From Bradyrhizobiaceae bacterium Ga0074131 (GTDB taxonomy: Bacteria; Pseudomonadota; Alphaproteobacteria; Rhizobiales; Xanthobacteraceae): a stretch of DNA of 64,000 nt. The translations under genes were made by a program, and so were the position numbers. Positions within the stretch are counted from its first letter, which is position 1. Each line of letters begins with the position of its first letter. The notes under the pieces were generated by a model. The model was not told the DNA's origin and made no database searches. It saw only the letters and a program-made list of their open reading frames with translations. Below, piece by piece: positions 1 to 8,438 of the stretch. Where the stretch lies: NCBI GenBank assembly GCA_001464035.1, contig LNEC01000012.1:62001-126000 (forward strand), given 5' to 3'.

Positions 1-1
1 G

Positions 2-160
2 GCCTTCACGAGCTTCGTTATCTCGGCGTTGGGCACGCCCGAAACGAGATGGGGCCAAACCATCATCGTCGGCATCTGCTTGACGGCCTTCTGCAGCTTC
101 TTGTTTCCCTACGCGCTTGGTCTGCCATTGCAGATGCTGCCGAAATTCATGATCCGGTGA
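2..160 (+). CDS. tctB: TctB-family small membrane subunit of a tripartite tricarboxylate transporter (3' end only)
   Basis: Only the last 52 codons are in the window; the frame is open from base 2 to a TGA at 158-160. The fragment is hydrophobic, with one clear membrane helix near its end followed by a short Met/Lys/Arg tail. By itself this is not diagnostic, but the next gene is an unmistakable TctA and the one after it a TctC/Bug protein, and TctB is the expected upstream partner. In this family TctB is the small four-helix subunit that works with TctA to import carboxylates using a periplasmic receptor. The 5' end lies outside the window. Confidence 0.7.
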   Translation, partial: AFTSFVISALGTPETRWGQTIIVGICLTAFCSFLFPYALGLPLQMLPKFMIR

Positions 161-167
161 GGGTGTG

Positions 168-1733
168 ATGGGAGACGTCTTTTCAAATCTAGGTCTCGGC
201 TTCGGTGTCGTGTTCCAGTTGGTGCAGTGGACCCCGGCCTTTCTCGGCGGCGTGTCGATCCCCATACCCGTCAACATTCTGCTGTGCCTGATTGGCGCGC
301 TGGTCGGCACGCTGGTCGGCGTGCTGCCGGGCATCGGCACCATTGCCACAGTGGCGATGCTGTTGCCGATCACCTTCGGGCTGCCGCCGGTCGGCGCGCT
401 GATCATGCTCGCCGGCATCTATTACGGCGCGCAGTATGGCGGCTCGACCACCTCGATCCTGGTCAACATTCCGGGTGAGGCGGGCTCCGTGGTGACGGCG
501 CTCGACGGCTTCCAGATGGCCAAGCAGGGCCGGGCGGGTCCGGCGCTGGCGATTGCGGCGATGGGTTCGTTCTTCGCCGGCTGCGTCGCGACCGTGCTGA
601 TCGCGGTGCTTGGCGCGCCGCTGACCAAGCTCGCGCTGGCCTTCGGGCCCGCCGAATATTTCTCGCTGATGGTGCTCGGCCTGATCTTTGCCGTGGTGCT
701 CGCCAAGGGCTCGGTGCTCAAGGCGATCGCGATGATCGTGTTTGGCCTGTTGCTGTCGATGGTCGGGTCCGACATCGAGACGGGCGCATCGCGGATGGCG
801 TTCAACATCCCCGAACTCGCGGACGGCCTCGGCTTTGCCACCCTGGCGATGGGTCTGTTCGGCTTCGCCGAGATCATCCGTAATCTCGATGCGGGCGGTG
901 AAACCGACCGCCAACTGGTGCAGCAGAAGGTCACTGGCCTGATGCCGACCAGGAAAGACCTGAAGGATTGCACACCGGCGATCCTGCGGGGCACGGCGCT
1001 GGGATCAATCCTTGGCATTCTGCCGGGCGGCGGCGCGGTCATCGCATCGTTTGCGGCCTACACCATGGAAAAGAAGATTTCCAAGAATCCGGAGCGGTTT
1101 GGCCGCGGCGCGATCGAGGGGGTGGCGGCGCCGGAAAGCGCCAACAACGCCGCGGCGCAAACCTCCTTCATTCCGCTACTGACGCTCGGCATTCCGCCCA
1201 ACGCAGTGATGGCGCTGATGGTCGGTGCCATGACGATCCACGGTATCGTGCCTGGACCGCAGGTGATGCAGAAGCAGCCCGAACTGGTCTGGGGCATGAT
1301 CGCCTCGATGTGGGTCGGCAACCTGATGCTGCTGATCATCAACCTGCCGCTGGTCGGGATCTGGGTGCGGCTGTTGCGCGTGCCATATCGCCTGATGTTC
1401 CCGTCGATCGTGGTCTTCTGCGCGATCGGTATCTATTCGGTGAACAACGCGCCCACGGACGTGATGCTGGCCGGCGCATTCGGGTTGCTCGGCTATTGGC
1501 TAATCAAGCACGATTTCGAGCCGGCGCCGCTGCTGCTCGGGATGGTGCTCGGTCCCCTGATGGAAGAGAACCTGCGTCGCGCTTTGCTGATCTCGCGCGG
1601 CGATTGGACGGTGTTCGCTACCCGGCCGGTTTCGGCGGTGCTGATGGCGATCGCGGCGTTCCTGCTGGTGCTGGCGGTGCTGCCGTCGCTGCGCAAGAAG
1701 CGCGACGAGGTGTTCGTTGAGTCCGAGAACTGA
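168..1733 (+). CDS. tctA: TctA-family large permease of a tripartite tricarboxylate transporter
   Basis: This is the large transmembrane subunit (521 aa, usual family length near 500), expected to form the carboxylate translocation path in the inner membrane. The N-terminal third carries the TctA signature GVLPGIGTIATVAMLLP (residues about 46-62) followed by YYGAQYGGSTTSILVN and the PGEA segment. A second glycine-rich region, ILGILPGGGAVIASF, lies near residues 280-295. About ten to twelve hydrophobic segments are visible. GTG at 165 and ATG at 168 are both possible starts; ATG at 168 sits at a better distance from the GAGGG just upstream. It begins 7 bases after the tctB stop, so the two are co-transcribed. 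Confidence 0.93.
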   Translation: MGDVFSNLGLGFGVVFQLVQWTPAFLGGVSIPIPVNILLCLIGALVGTLVGVLPGIGTIATVAMLLPITFGLPPVGALIMLAGIYYGAQYGGSTTSILVNIPGEAGSVVTALDGFQMAKQGRAGPALAIAAMGSFFAGCVATVLIAVLGAPLTKLALAFGPAEYFSLMVLGLIFAVVLAKGSVLKAIAMIVFGLLLSMVGSDIETGASRMAFNIPELADGLGFATLAMGLFGFAEIIRNLDAGGETDRQLVQQKVTGLMPTRKDLKDCTPAILRGTALGSILGILPGGGAVIASFAAYTMEKKISKNPERFGRGAIEGVAAPESANNAAAQTSFIPLLTLGIPPNAVMALMVGAMTIHGIVPGPQVMQKQPELVWGMIASMWVGNLMLLIINLPLVGIWVRLLRVPYRLMFPSIVVFCAIGIYSVNNAPTDVMLAGAFGLLGYWLIKHDFEPAPLLLGMVLGPLMEENLRRALLISRGDWTVFATRPVSAVLMAIAAFLLVLAVLPSLRKKRDEVFVESEN

Positions 1734-1845
1734 CATGCGTCGGAGCGCCGCATCCGTAACTCTGGTTTCGGAAGCGGCGCTGTGTGACTAAGTGCTCGCC
1801 GGTTCACCCCCGGCCTTTCCCCACCGTTTTTGCGAGGGCAACCTG

Positions 1846-2832
1846 ATGAATCTCCACAGTCGCATACTGGCGGCCGGCGCCTTGGCCGCGCTCGCCGGCC
1901 TCAGCGCGCTTCCCGCGCAAGCCCAGTCGCCGGCCTATCCGACGCGCGCCATCACCATGATCGTGCCGTTCGCAGCGGGCGGTCCGACCGATGTCATCTC
2001 GCGCATCGTCACCGCGCATATGGCTCAGACGCTCGGTCAGAGCATCATCATCGAAAACGTGGTTGGCGCCGGCGGAACCACGGCCACCACGCGCGCCGCG
2101 CGCGCCACCAATGATGGATATACCCTGATTACCGGGCATATGGGCACTCATGCGGCGTCGGTGCCGCTGTATCCCAAACTGGCCTATCATCCCGAAAAGG
2201 ATTTCGAGCCCATCGCGCTGCTGGCGGGAACCCCGATCCTGATCCTGGCGAAGAAGGATTTTGCGCCCAAGGATCTCAAGGAATTCGCCACCTACGTGAA
2301 AGCCAATGTCGACAAGGTCAATGCGGCGCATGCCGGTGTCGGCTCGGTCTCCCATGTGTCGTGCGAGCTGCTGAATTCGGTGCTCGAAATCAAGCCGACC
2401 GGCGTCCCCTTCAATGGCACCGGTCCGGCGATGAACGCCCTGGTCGGTGGTCAGGTCGACTATATGTGCGACCAGATCGTCAACGCTGTGCCGCAGATCA
2501 AGGGCGGCACGATCAAGGCCTATGCGATCGCGACCCCCGAGCGCAATCCGTCGCTGCCGGATGTTCCGACCACCAAGGAAGCCGGTCTGCCCGCCTTCCA
2601 GGCCCAGGCCTGGAACGCGATTTTCGCGCCCAAGGGAACTCCGCCCGAGGTCATCGCCAAGCTCAACGCGGCGGCGGTCAAGGCGCTCGACGATGAAAAC
2701 GTCCGCAAGCGCCTGCTCGATCTCGGCAGCGTCATCCCGCCGACCGCCGAGCGCACCCCCGCTTCGCTGGCGGCTTTGGTGAAGAGCGAAATCGCCAAGT
2801 GGACGCCGGTGGTCAAGCCGGCGGGCAACTGA
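1846..2832 (+). CDS. tctC: TctC / Bug-family periplasmic solute-binding receptor
   Basis: This 328-residue protein is the extracytoplasmic receptor of the TTT system. The open frame runs further upstream, but the ATG at 1846 is followed by a clean signal peptide: a basic N-terminus, an Ala/Leu-rich core, and a cleavage site at about AQA-QS, residues 26-27. The mature protein starts with the Bug hallmark YPTRAITMIVPFAAGGPTD. The family binds small carboxylates or related compounds; the ligand cannot be read from sequence. It lies 112 bases after tctA, so the order is TctB-TctA-TctC, which leaves little doubt about function. Confidence 0.92.
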   Translation: MNLHSRILAAGALAALAGLSALPAQAQSPAYPTRAITMIVPFAAGGPTDVISRIVTAHMAQTLGQSIIIENVVGAGGTTATTRAARATNDGYTLITGHMGTHAASVPLYPKLAYHPEKDFEPIALLAGTPILILAKKDFAPKDLKEFATYVKANVDKVNAAHAGVGSVSHVSCELLNSVLEIKPTGVPFNGTGPAMNALVGGQVDYMCDQIVNAVPQIKGGTIKAYAIATPERNPSLPDVPTTKEAGLPAFQAQAWNAIFAPKGTPPEVIAKLNAAAVKALDDENVRKRLLDLGSVIPPTAERTPASLAALVKSEIAKWTPVVKPAGN

Positions 2833-2950
2833 TCGCCGCTCACTAAATCGGGACCGGCCGGTGGCCTGCATGGCGCGAGTTCAATGTTGGGCAGCGGCCG
2901 GTCTTGATCTAGGCTGACGGGCGTTCCTTCCCGTTTTCCAGCGAGGCTGC

Positions 2951-3472
2951 ATGATCCGATTCCCCCTCATTGCCGGCTTGATCGTGTTTTCAGGCTTGGC
3001 CGTTGCCCAAACCCCTTATGCCGGGATGCAGACGCGCTCGATCAAGGCGCTGTCGGAACAGCAGGTGGCTGACCTCGCTGCCGGTCGGGGCATGGGGCTG
3101 GCGCTGGCGGCCGAGTTGAACGGCTATCCCGGCCCTTTGCATGTGCTGGAACTGGCGGACAAGCTCGAGTTGACGGCGGATCAACGCGCCAGCGTCCAGC
3201 AGCTGTTCGATTCCATGAAGATGGATGCGGTGCCGCTCGGCGAAAAACTCCTCGACCAGGAAGCGGAACTTGACCGGCAATTTGCCGGCCGCACCGTGAC
3301 GCCGGAAAGCCTGAAAACCTCCACCGAAGCGGTGGCCGCCACCCAGGGCGCGTTGCGCGAAGCTCATCTCAAATATCATCTTTCGACCACGGCAATCCTC
3401 ACGCCGGGGCAGTTGCGGCGCTACGCCGAACTGCGCGGATACGGCGGCAAGCGGATGCACCACCACCACTGA
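2951..3472 (+). CDS. Small exported Spy/CpxP-like helical protein with His-rich tail
   Basis: The protein is 173 residues. It has a signal peptide (residues 1-19, ending VAQ) and a mature chain that is almost entirely predicted helix. A segment ELADKLELTADQRASVQQLF resembles the L-T-x-x-Q motif of Spy/CpxP periplasmic chaperones, which respond to envelope or metal stress. The last residues are MHHHH, a possible metal-binding tail. It stands alone, with 118 bases before it and 170 after it. I infer a periplasmic metal- or stress-related role; the family assignment rests on one motif and helical character. Confidence 0.6.
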   Translation: MIRFPLIAGLIVFSGLAVAQTPYAGMQTRSIKALSEQQVADLAAGRGMGLALAAELNGYPGPLHVLELADKLELTADQRASVQQLFDSMKMDAVPLGEKLLDQEAELDRQFAGRTVTPESLKTSTEAVAATQGALREAHLKYHLSTTAILTPGQLRRYAELRGYGGKRMHHHH

Positions 3473-3642
3473 GGCCGTCGCCGGTGATCGAGGGCGTGGA
3501 GTAGGTGGCGTCCTGCCCCAGCCGCAGGCCGCCCGGAACCCCATTTTTTCGGGTATAGTCGACATCCGAGGCCGAATCGCGGCTGTCGATCGGCCGGTCC
3601 GGCCGCTAAGAGTGGTTTTCCTCGGGTGGATAGCCTAGCGCC

Positions 3643-4437
3643 ATGAATCAGTACCACGACCTGCTCGAACGGATTCTCTCGGACGGCGCGGAGAAGAACG
3701 ACCGCACCGGCACCGGTACGCTGTCGATCTTCGGTCATCAGATGCGGTTCAACCTGGCCGCCGGCTTCCCGATGCTGACCACCAAGAAGCTGCCGCTGAG
3801 ATCCATCGTGCATGAATTGCTGTGGTTTCTCAAAGGCGACACCAACATCAAATATCTCAAGGACAACGGTGTTTCGATCTGGGACGAGTGGGCCGACGCC
3901 AATGGCGATCTCGGCCCGGTCTATGGATCGCAGTGGCGGTCATGGCCGGCGCCGGACGGCCGCCACATCGACCAGATCGCCAACGTCATCGACATGATCC
4001 GGCGCAATCCGGATTCTCGGCGCCTGATCGTGACCGCCTGGAATCCGGCCGAAATCGACAAGATGGCGCTGCCGCCGTGCCATTGCCTGTTTCAGTTCTA
4101 CGTCGCAAACGGCAGATTGTCGTGCCAGCTCTATCAGCGTTCGGCCGACGTGTTTCTCGGCGTGCCTTTCAACATCGCCTCCTACGCGCTGCTGACGATG
4201 ATGGTGGCGCAGGTGACGGGCCTGAAGCCCGGCGACTTCGTTCACTCGTTCGGCGACGTGCATCTCTATTCCAATCACCTCGAACAGGCGAAGCTGCAGC
4301 TGACGCGCCCGACGCGACCGCTGCCCGCGATGAAGATCAATCCCGATGTGAAGGACATCTTCGCATTCCGCTACGAAGACTTCGTGCTCGAAGGCTACGA
4401 CCCGCACCCGCACATCAAGGCCGAGGTCGCGGTGTAG
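3643..4437 (+). CDS. thyA: Thymidylate synthase
   Basis: The enzyme methylates dUMP to dTMP with 5,10-methylene-tetrahydrofolate, producing dihydrofolate. The length of 264 residues is that of the E. coli enzyme, and the catalytic cysteine falls at residue 146 in the motif [10 protein letters not shown]. Other hallmarks are the N-terminal [19 protein letters not shown] (residues about 21-39), the Arg pair in [12 protein letters not shown], and the dUMP-binding [20 protein letters not shown] dihydrofolate reductase gene follows, but two unrelated genes now separate them. The stop codon is immediately followed by the ATG of the next gene. Confidence 0.98.
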   Translation: MNQYHDLLERILSDGAEKNDRTGTGTLSIFGHQMRFNLAAGFPMLTTKKLPLRSIVHELLWFLKGDTNIKYLKDNGVSIWDEWADANGDLGPVYGSQWRSWPAPDGRHIDQIANVIDMIRRNPDSRRLIVTAWNPAEIDKMALPPCHCLFQFYVANGRLSCQLYQRSADVFLGVPFNIASYALLTMMVAQVTGLKPGDFVHSFGDVHLYSNHLEQAKLQLTRPTRPLPAMKINPDVKDIFAFRYEDFVLEGYDPHPHIKAEVAV

Positions 4438-4857
4438 ATGGCGGCACTTCCAAGAACTACGCTTCAACGTCTCGCAATTGCAAAGGTCGAAGATGCCCGG
4501 CTTTTGTTTGAGAACCGGCGCTATTCCAATTCATACTATCTATATGGTTATGGAATCGAACTCGGCTTAAAGGCTTGCATAGCTCGCCAAATGATCGCGG
4601 AGACGGTTCCCGACAAGGCGATTTTGCGAGGTTTTTTGGACCACGAGATAGGAAAATTGATTGGTTTGGCGGGTTTGTCCGAGTCGCTCAAAACCGAACG
4701 GGATAATCCGGAATTTGATGTCCGTTGGTCTATTGTAAGCGAATGGTCGGTCGACGCTCGCTATGATATAATTGACGCTGTTACCGCGGCAGCAATGCGA
4801 GATGCTATCGAAAGCAAGCAATTTGGAGTCATGAGATGGCTGCAGCAGTTTTGGTAG
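4438..4857 (+). CDS. HEPN-domain protein inserted between thyA and folA
   Basis: The protein has 139 residues. The core YYLYGYGIELGLKACIA (residues about 33-49) is typical of HEPN domains, as is the His-containing segment DHEIGKLIGLAGL near residue 70 and the later W/RY segment (WSVDARYDI). R64 and H69 form an R-x4-H spacing like the RNase motif of toxic HEPN proteins, but it lies mid-protein and could be chance. The gene abuts the thyA stop with no gap and overlaps the next gene by 22 bases, so it probably relies on read-through from thyA. Its base composition is visibly more AT-rich than the neighbours, suggesting acquisition. HEPN proteins are often RNases paired with an antidote; activity here is unproven. 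Confidence 0.72.
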   Translation: MAALPRTTLQRLAIAKVEDARLLFENRRYSNSYYLYGYGIELGLKACIARQMIAETVPDKAILRGFLDHEIGKLIGLAGLSESLKTERDNPEFDVRWSIVSEWSVDARYDIIDAVTAAAMRDAIESKQFGVMRWLQQFW

Positions 4858-5222
4858 ATGCTGATGTGGAAATGGGACGCGAGCTTCTCCGGATTCTCGA
4901 CGAAACCAATTTCCCCGTGACGGCCGCTGCTTGGATTTATTTTCCTGATATTGAAGAATGGCGATTGGTCATTCGTACACCGAAGGCTGAGAAAAATCTG
5001 CAGCAAGCTCTGCTTGAGCTCGCGGTTTCCCTGGATAGTCGAGGGGATTTGCGAAAGCGGCTCGACTTGTCTCGGGTCAAGCTTGTTCCGCCGCAGGATA
5101 AAATGCTCGCCGCCATGGGCAGTATCGTCAAGGTGGAAGGCATTTCCAGTATCCGCTTCAGCCGCAATGTGATCAATGGCGTCCTGATAGATGATGCTTT
5201 GATTTATCGACTTGCCGCGTAG
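4836..5222 (+). CDS. Hypothetical protein paired with the HEPN gene
   Basis: This 128-residue protein belongs to no family I recognise. The ATG at 4836 is preceded by GGAG at 4825-4828, a good ribosome site, and lies inside the end of the HEPN gene, so the pair is translationally coupled. The sequence is mixed alpha/beta, acidic at the N-terminus (VDADVEMGRELL), with a repeated I/V-rich pattern near the C-terminus (GSIVKVEGISSIRF). It lacks the GSxRxD motif of the minimal nucleotidyltransferase antitoxins that often accompany HEPN toxins. Its 3' end runs to the possible starts of folA. It shares the AT-rich composition of the HEPN gene and probably moved with it. Confidence 0.65.
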   Translation: MAAAVLVDADVEMGRELLRILDETNFPVTAAAWIYFPDIEEWRLVIRTPKAEKNLQQALLELAVSLDSRGDLRKRLDLSRVKLVPPQDKMLAAMGSIVKVEGISSIRFSRNVINGVLIDDALIYRLAA

Positions 5223-5226
5223 CCCT

Positions 5227-5751
5227 GTGTATCCTGGTATCGAAATCGTCCTTATCGTCGCTGTCGCCGAGAACGGCGTGATCGGAGCCGGCGGCACCAT
5301 CCCCTGGCGGCTGAAAGCCGATCAGCAGCGCTTCAAGATAATGACGATGGGCAAGCCCGTGGTCATGGGTCGCAAGACCTTCATGTCGCTGCGCAGGCCG
5401 CTTCCCGGACGTACCAATATCGTGGTCACCCGCGACGCGGACTATCGCGCCGTAGGCGCCGTGGTGACGACATCATTCGATGCCGCCCGCGCGGTCGCGA
5501 CCGGCGATGCGCTGCGGCGTTTCGCCACTGAGATCGCCGTCATTGGCGGCGCCGAACTCTACGCGCAATGGATGGATCGGGCAGACCGGCTGGAAATTAC
5601 CGAGGTTCACGCCCGGCCCGAGGGTGATACCTACTTCGCCGCCATCGATCCCGCGACCTGGGAAGAGGTGGCGCGGGTGCGGAATCCGGCCGGTCCGGAC
5701 GACAGCGCCGACTATTCCTATGTGACATATCGTCGGCGAAAGCCGCATTAA
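5227..5751 (+). CDS. folA: Dihydrofolate reductase
   Basis: It reduces dihydrofolate to tetrahydrofolate with NADPH, regenerating the cofactor used by ThyA. Motifs seen are VAVAENGVIG, IPWRL followed by the catalytic Asp in KADQQRF, VVMGRKTF, and the NADPH-site loop VIGGAELYAQ. At about 174 residues the length is normal. The start is unusual: the conserved region begins with an ATC where an ATG would be expected, and the only upstream in-frame options are GTG at 5227 (chosen) and TTG at 5212, the latter overlapping the preceding gene. This fits an insertion just upstream that altered the original start. No clear Shine-Dalgarno is visible for either. Confidence 0.93.
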   Translation: MYPGIEIVLIVAVAENGVIGAGGTIPWRLKADQQRFKIMTMGKPVVMGRKTFMSLRRPLPGRTNIVVTRDADYRAVGAVVTTSFDAARAVATGDALRRFATEIAVIGGAELYAQWMDRADRLEITEVHARPEGDTYFAAIDPATWEEVARVRNPAGPDDSADYSYVTYRRRKPH

Positions 5752-5908
5752 CTGCATTCTGCAATGTTAACATTGACAATTTCCGGCTCAGGCATAGCTC
5801 CTGCGGGCCAACAAGGCGCGTTGTAAGGGCCGGGGCGGTCCCCTATAAGGCCCTGCAGATGTTGCGAGGCTGGGCGTCGTTGCCCTTGGCCCGCGGAGGA
5901 GACTATCG

Positions 5909-7063
5909 ATGCCGTGGAAGAATCAAGGCGGAGGCCCGTGGGGCCCCGGTCCGAAGGGCCCATGGGGCTCAGGCCCGCAATCGGCGGGGCCGAGGCCGCC
6001 TGATCTGGAAGACCTTCTGCGTCGCGGCCAGGACCGGCTTCAGCAGATGCTGCCGGGCGGGTATTTCAGCGGCATGGGCGTCGCGATCATCCTGCTCGTG
6101 GCATTGGTGATCTGGGGACTGTCCGGATTCTTCCGCGTCCAATCCGAAGAGCTCGGCGTCGTGATGCGCTTCGGCAAGCATGTGCGCACGGTGCAGCCGG
6201 GCCTGAACTATCATCTGCCCTATCCGATCGAGACCGTGCTGTTGCCCAAGGCGCTGCGCGTGTCCACGATCAGTATCGGCATGAACCTGATCGAGGATCC
6301 GGCGCGGCGTGGCCGCACCATGCGGGACGTGCCGGAAGAAAGCCTGATGCTGACCGGCGACGAGAACATCGTCGACGTCGATTTCACCGTGCTGTGGCGG
6401 ATCAAGCCGGACGGCGTCGGCAATTATCTGTTCAACATCCAGAACCCCGAAGGCACCGTGAAAGCGGTGGCCGAAAGCGCGATGCGCGAGGTGATCGGCC
6501 GCTCCAACATCCAGCCGATCCTCACCGGCGCCCGCACCACCACCGAAGCCGGCGTGCAGGAACTGATGCAGAAGACGCTCGACAGCTACGGCGCGGGCGT
6601 CCTGATCCAGCAGGTGCAGATGCAGAAGGTCGATCCGCCGGCGCAGGTGATCGACGCGTTCCGCGACGTGCAGGCTGCGCGCGCCGATCTCGAGCGGTTG
6701 CAGAACGAAGCGCAGACCTACGCCAACCGCGTCGTCCCCGACGCCCGCGGCCGTGCGGCGCAGATCCTCCAGGTCGCCGAAGGCTACCAGCAACAGGCAA
6801 TCGCCGAAGCCAAGGGCCAGAGCGCACGTTTCCTGAAAGTCTATGACGAGTACAAGAAGGCGCCCGATGTGACGCGCCAGCGCATCTATCTGGAGACGAT
6901 GGAACGCATCCTCGGCAATTCCGAGAAGCTAATCTATGACGGCGGCAATTCGGCGTCCGGACAGAGTGTCGTGCCGTACCTGCCGCTTAGCGAACTGTCG
7001 CCGCGGCGTCAGGCTGCGCCAGCGACCGGTCAGCCGCAACAGCAGAGCGGAGCCACAAGATGA
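5909..7063 (+). CDS. hflK: HflK, SPFH-domain subunit of the HflKC complex
   Basis: HflK and HflC form a large inner-membrane complex that surrounds and modulates the FtsH protease. This 384-residue protein has a Gly/Pro-rich cytoplasmic N-terminus (residues 1-50), one membrane helix at about 53-75, and then the SPFH/Band-7 domain, starting with VQSEELGVVMRFGK. A charged helical region (AARADLERLQNEAQTYAN onward) precedes a Gln-rich tail. It overlaps hflC by 4 bases (ATGA), so translation is coupled. A TTGACA at 5773-5778 upstream is a possible -35 element, but no convincing -10 accompanies it. Confidence 0.95.
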   Translation: MPWKNQGGGPWGPGPKGPWGSGPQSAGPRPPDLEDLLRRGQDRLQQMLPGGYFSGMGVAIILLVALVIWGLSGFFRVQSEELGVVMRFGKHVRTVQPGLNYHLPYPIETVLLPKALRVSTISIGMNLIEDPARRGRTMRDVPEESLMLTGDENIVDVDFTVLWRIKPDGVGNYLFNIQNPEGTVKAVAESAMREVIGRSNIQPILTGARTTTEAGVQELMQKTLDSYGAGVLIQQVQMQKVDPPAQVIDAFRDVQAARADLERLQNEAQTYANRVVPDARGRAAQILQVAEGYQQQAIAEAKGQSARFLKVYDEYKKAPDVTRQRIYLETMERILGNSEKLIYDGGNSASGQSVVPYLPLSELSPRRQAAPATGQPQQQSGATR

Positions 7064-7986
7064 AGTCCGGAATTACAGGTATTGTAGCCCTGCTCGTGCT
7101 GTTCGTCGTCGTGATCGTCGGCTACAGCTCGGTGTTCACGGTGTCGGAAACCCAACAGGTGCTGGTGGTGCGGCTCGGCGAGCCGGTGCGGGTCGTCAAC
7201 AAGCCCGGCCTGAACTTCAAGGCGCCGTTCATCGATACCGTGATCAGTATCGACAAGCGTATTCTCGATCTGGAAAACCCCTCGCAGGAAGTGATCGCCT
7301 CGGACCAGAAGCGGTTGGTGGTCGACGCCTTCGCCCGCTATCGCATCGAGAACGCGCTGCGGTTCTATCAGAGCATCGGCTCGATCCAGGCAGCCAACAT
7401 CCAGTTGACGACGCTGCTCAATGCAGCGCTGCGCCGCGTGCTGGGCGAGGTCACCTTCATCAACGTGGTGCGGGACGAACGCGAGGTCCTGATGACGCGG
7501 ATTCGCGATCAGCTCGACCGCGAAGCCGAAGGCTATGGCATCGAGGTCGTCGACGTCAGGATCAGGCGCGCCGACCTGCCGGAGCAGAACAGCCAAGCAG
7601 TCTACCAGCGGATGCAGACCGAGCGGCAGCGTGAGGCCGCTGAGTTCCGCGCCCAGGGCGGCCAGAAGGCTCAGGAGATCAGGTCCAGGGCGGATCGGGA
7701 AGCCACCGTCATTATCGCCGATGCCAACTCCACCGCCGAGCAGATACGCGGCGCGGGCGACGGCGAACGCAACCGGCTGTTTGCCGAGGCCTACGGCCAG
7801 GATCCGGATTTCTTCTCATTCTACCGCTCGATGTCCGCCTATGAAAACGGCCTGAAGAGCAACGATACCCGCTTCCTGCTGCGGCCGGATTCCGACTTCT
7901 TCAAGTTTTTCAGCAATGCCTCGGGCAAACCGCCAGTCGCGGCTCCCGCGGCACCGGCTGCCGCTGCGGCTGTGCCGAGGCCGTAA
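7060..7986 (+). CDS. hflC: HflC, SPFH-domain partner of HflK
   Basis: This 308-residue protein is the second subunit of the FtsH-regulating HflKC complex. It has an N-terminal membrane anchor (residues about 4-25), the SPFH domain (SETQQVLVVRLGEPV through the middle), a coiled helical section rich in RAQGGQKAQEI and ADREATVI, and an Ala/Pro-rich C-terminal tail. The motif SFYRSMSAYENGL near the end is typical of HflC. It follows hflK with a 4-base overlap. The next genes are a DUF2065 protein and a DegP protease, giving a membrane-protein quality-control cluster. Confidence 0.95.
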   Translation: MKSGITGIVALLVLFVVVIVGYSSVFTVSETQQVLVVRLGEPVRVVNKPGLNFKAPFIDTVISIDKRILDLENPSQEVIASDQKRLVVDAFARYRIENALRFYQSIGSIQAANIQLTTLLNAALRRVLGEVTFINVVRDEREVLMTRIRDQLDREAEGYGIEVVDVRIRRADLPEQNSQAVYQRMQTERQREAAEFRAQGGQKAQEIRSRADREATVIIADANSTAEQIRGAGDGERNRLFAEAYGQDPDFFSFYRSMSAYENGLKSNDTRFLLRPDSDFFKFFSNASGKPPVAAPAAPAAAAAVPRP

Positions 7987-8075
7987 GCCTGTCCGAAACA
8001 TGATCAGGGCGAAGCGGAGGGCCGCTTCACCCGCGGCTGCAACCAGGACAACATCAAAGGTGAGGTTTCGGTCCG

Positions 8076-8276
8076 ATGAGGTCCATAGCGTTTGCCGACT
8101 TCCTCATCGGCCTGGGCATTCTTCTCGTGCTGGAAGGCCTGTTGTTCGCGGCAAGCCCCGCCTGGATGCGCCGGGCGATGCAGAGCGCGATGGCAACGCC
8201 GGACAACATTCTGCGCATTGTCGGCATCGGATCGGCCGTCGCCGGCCTTATCCTGATCTGGTTCGTGCGGCGTTAG
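8076..8276 (+). CDS. DUF2065 small two-helix membrane protein
   Basis: The protein is 66 residues and consists almost entirely of two hydrophobic helices (residues about 6-26 and 45-63) joined by a short basic loop (SPAWMRRAMQ). This architecture and its position after hflC are typical of the DUF2065 family, which has no established function. The linkage to hflKC and degP suggests a role in membrane protein quality control, which is an inference from context only. Confidence 0.82.
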   Translation: MRSIAFADFLIGLGILLVLEGLLFAASPAWMRRAMQSAMATPDNILRIVGIGSAVAGLILIWFVRR

Positions 8277-8438
8277 AGGCGGTACGGCACGGCAAAAAGG
8301 TTGCGGGATCAACGCGATCGTGAGCCGCCGGCGTCGGGTTTTCGCCTGAATGTCCGCCTCAAATGCTTGCGCCGCGGACCTGTTCGGGCGCACTGTGGCC
8401 GTTCAGATGTCGACCCGTTCGCAAAGAGAGAAGCCGCT

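Noticed and set aside
4836..5222. HEPN partner as a minimal nucleotidyltransferase antitoxin
   Set aside because: The GSxRxD-type nucleotidyltransferase motif is missing, so the standard HEPN-MNT assignment was not made.
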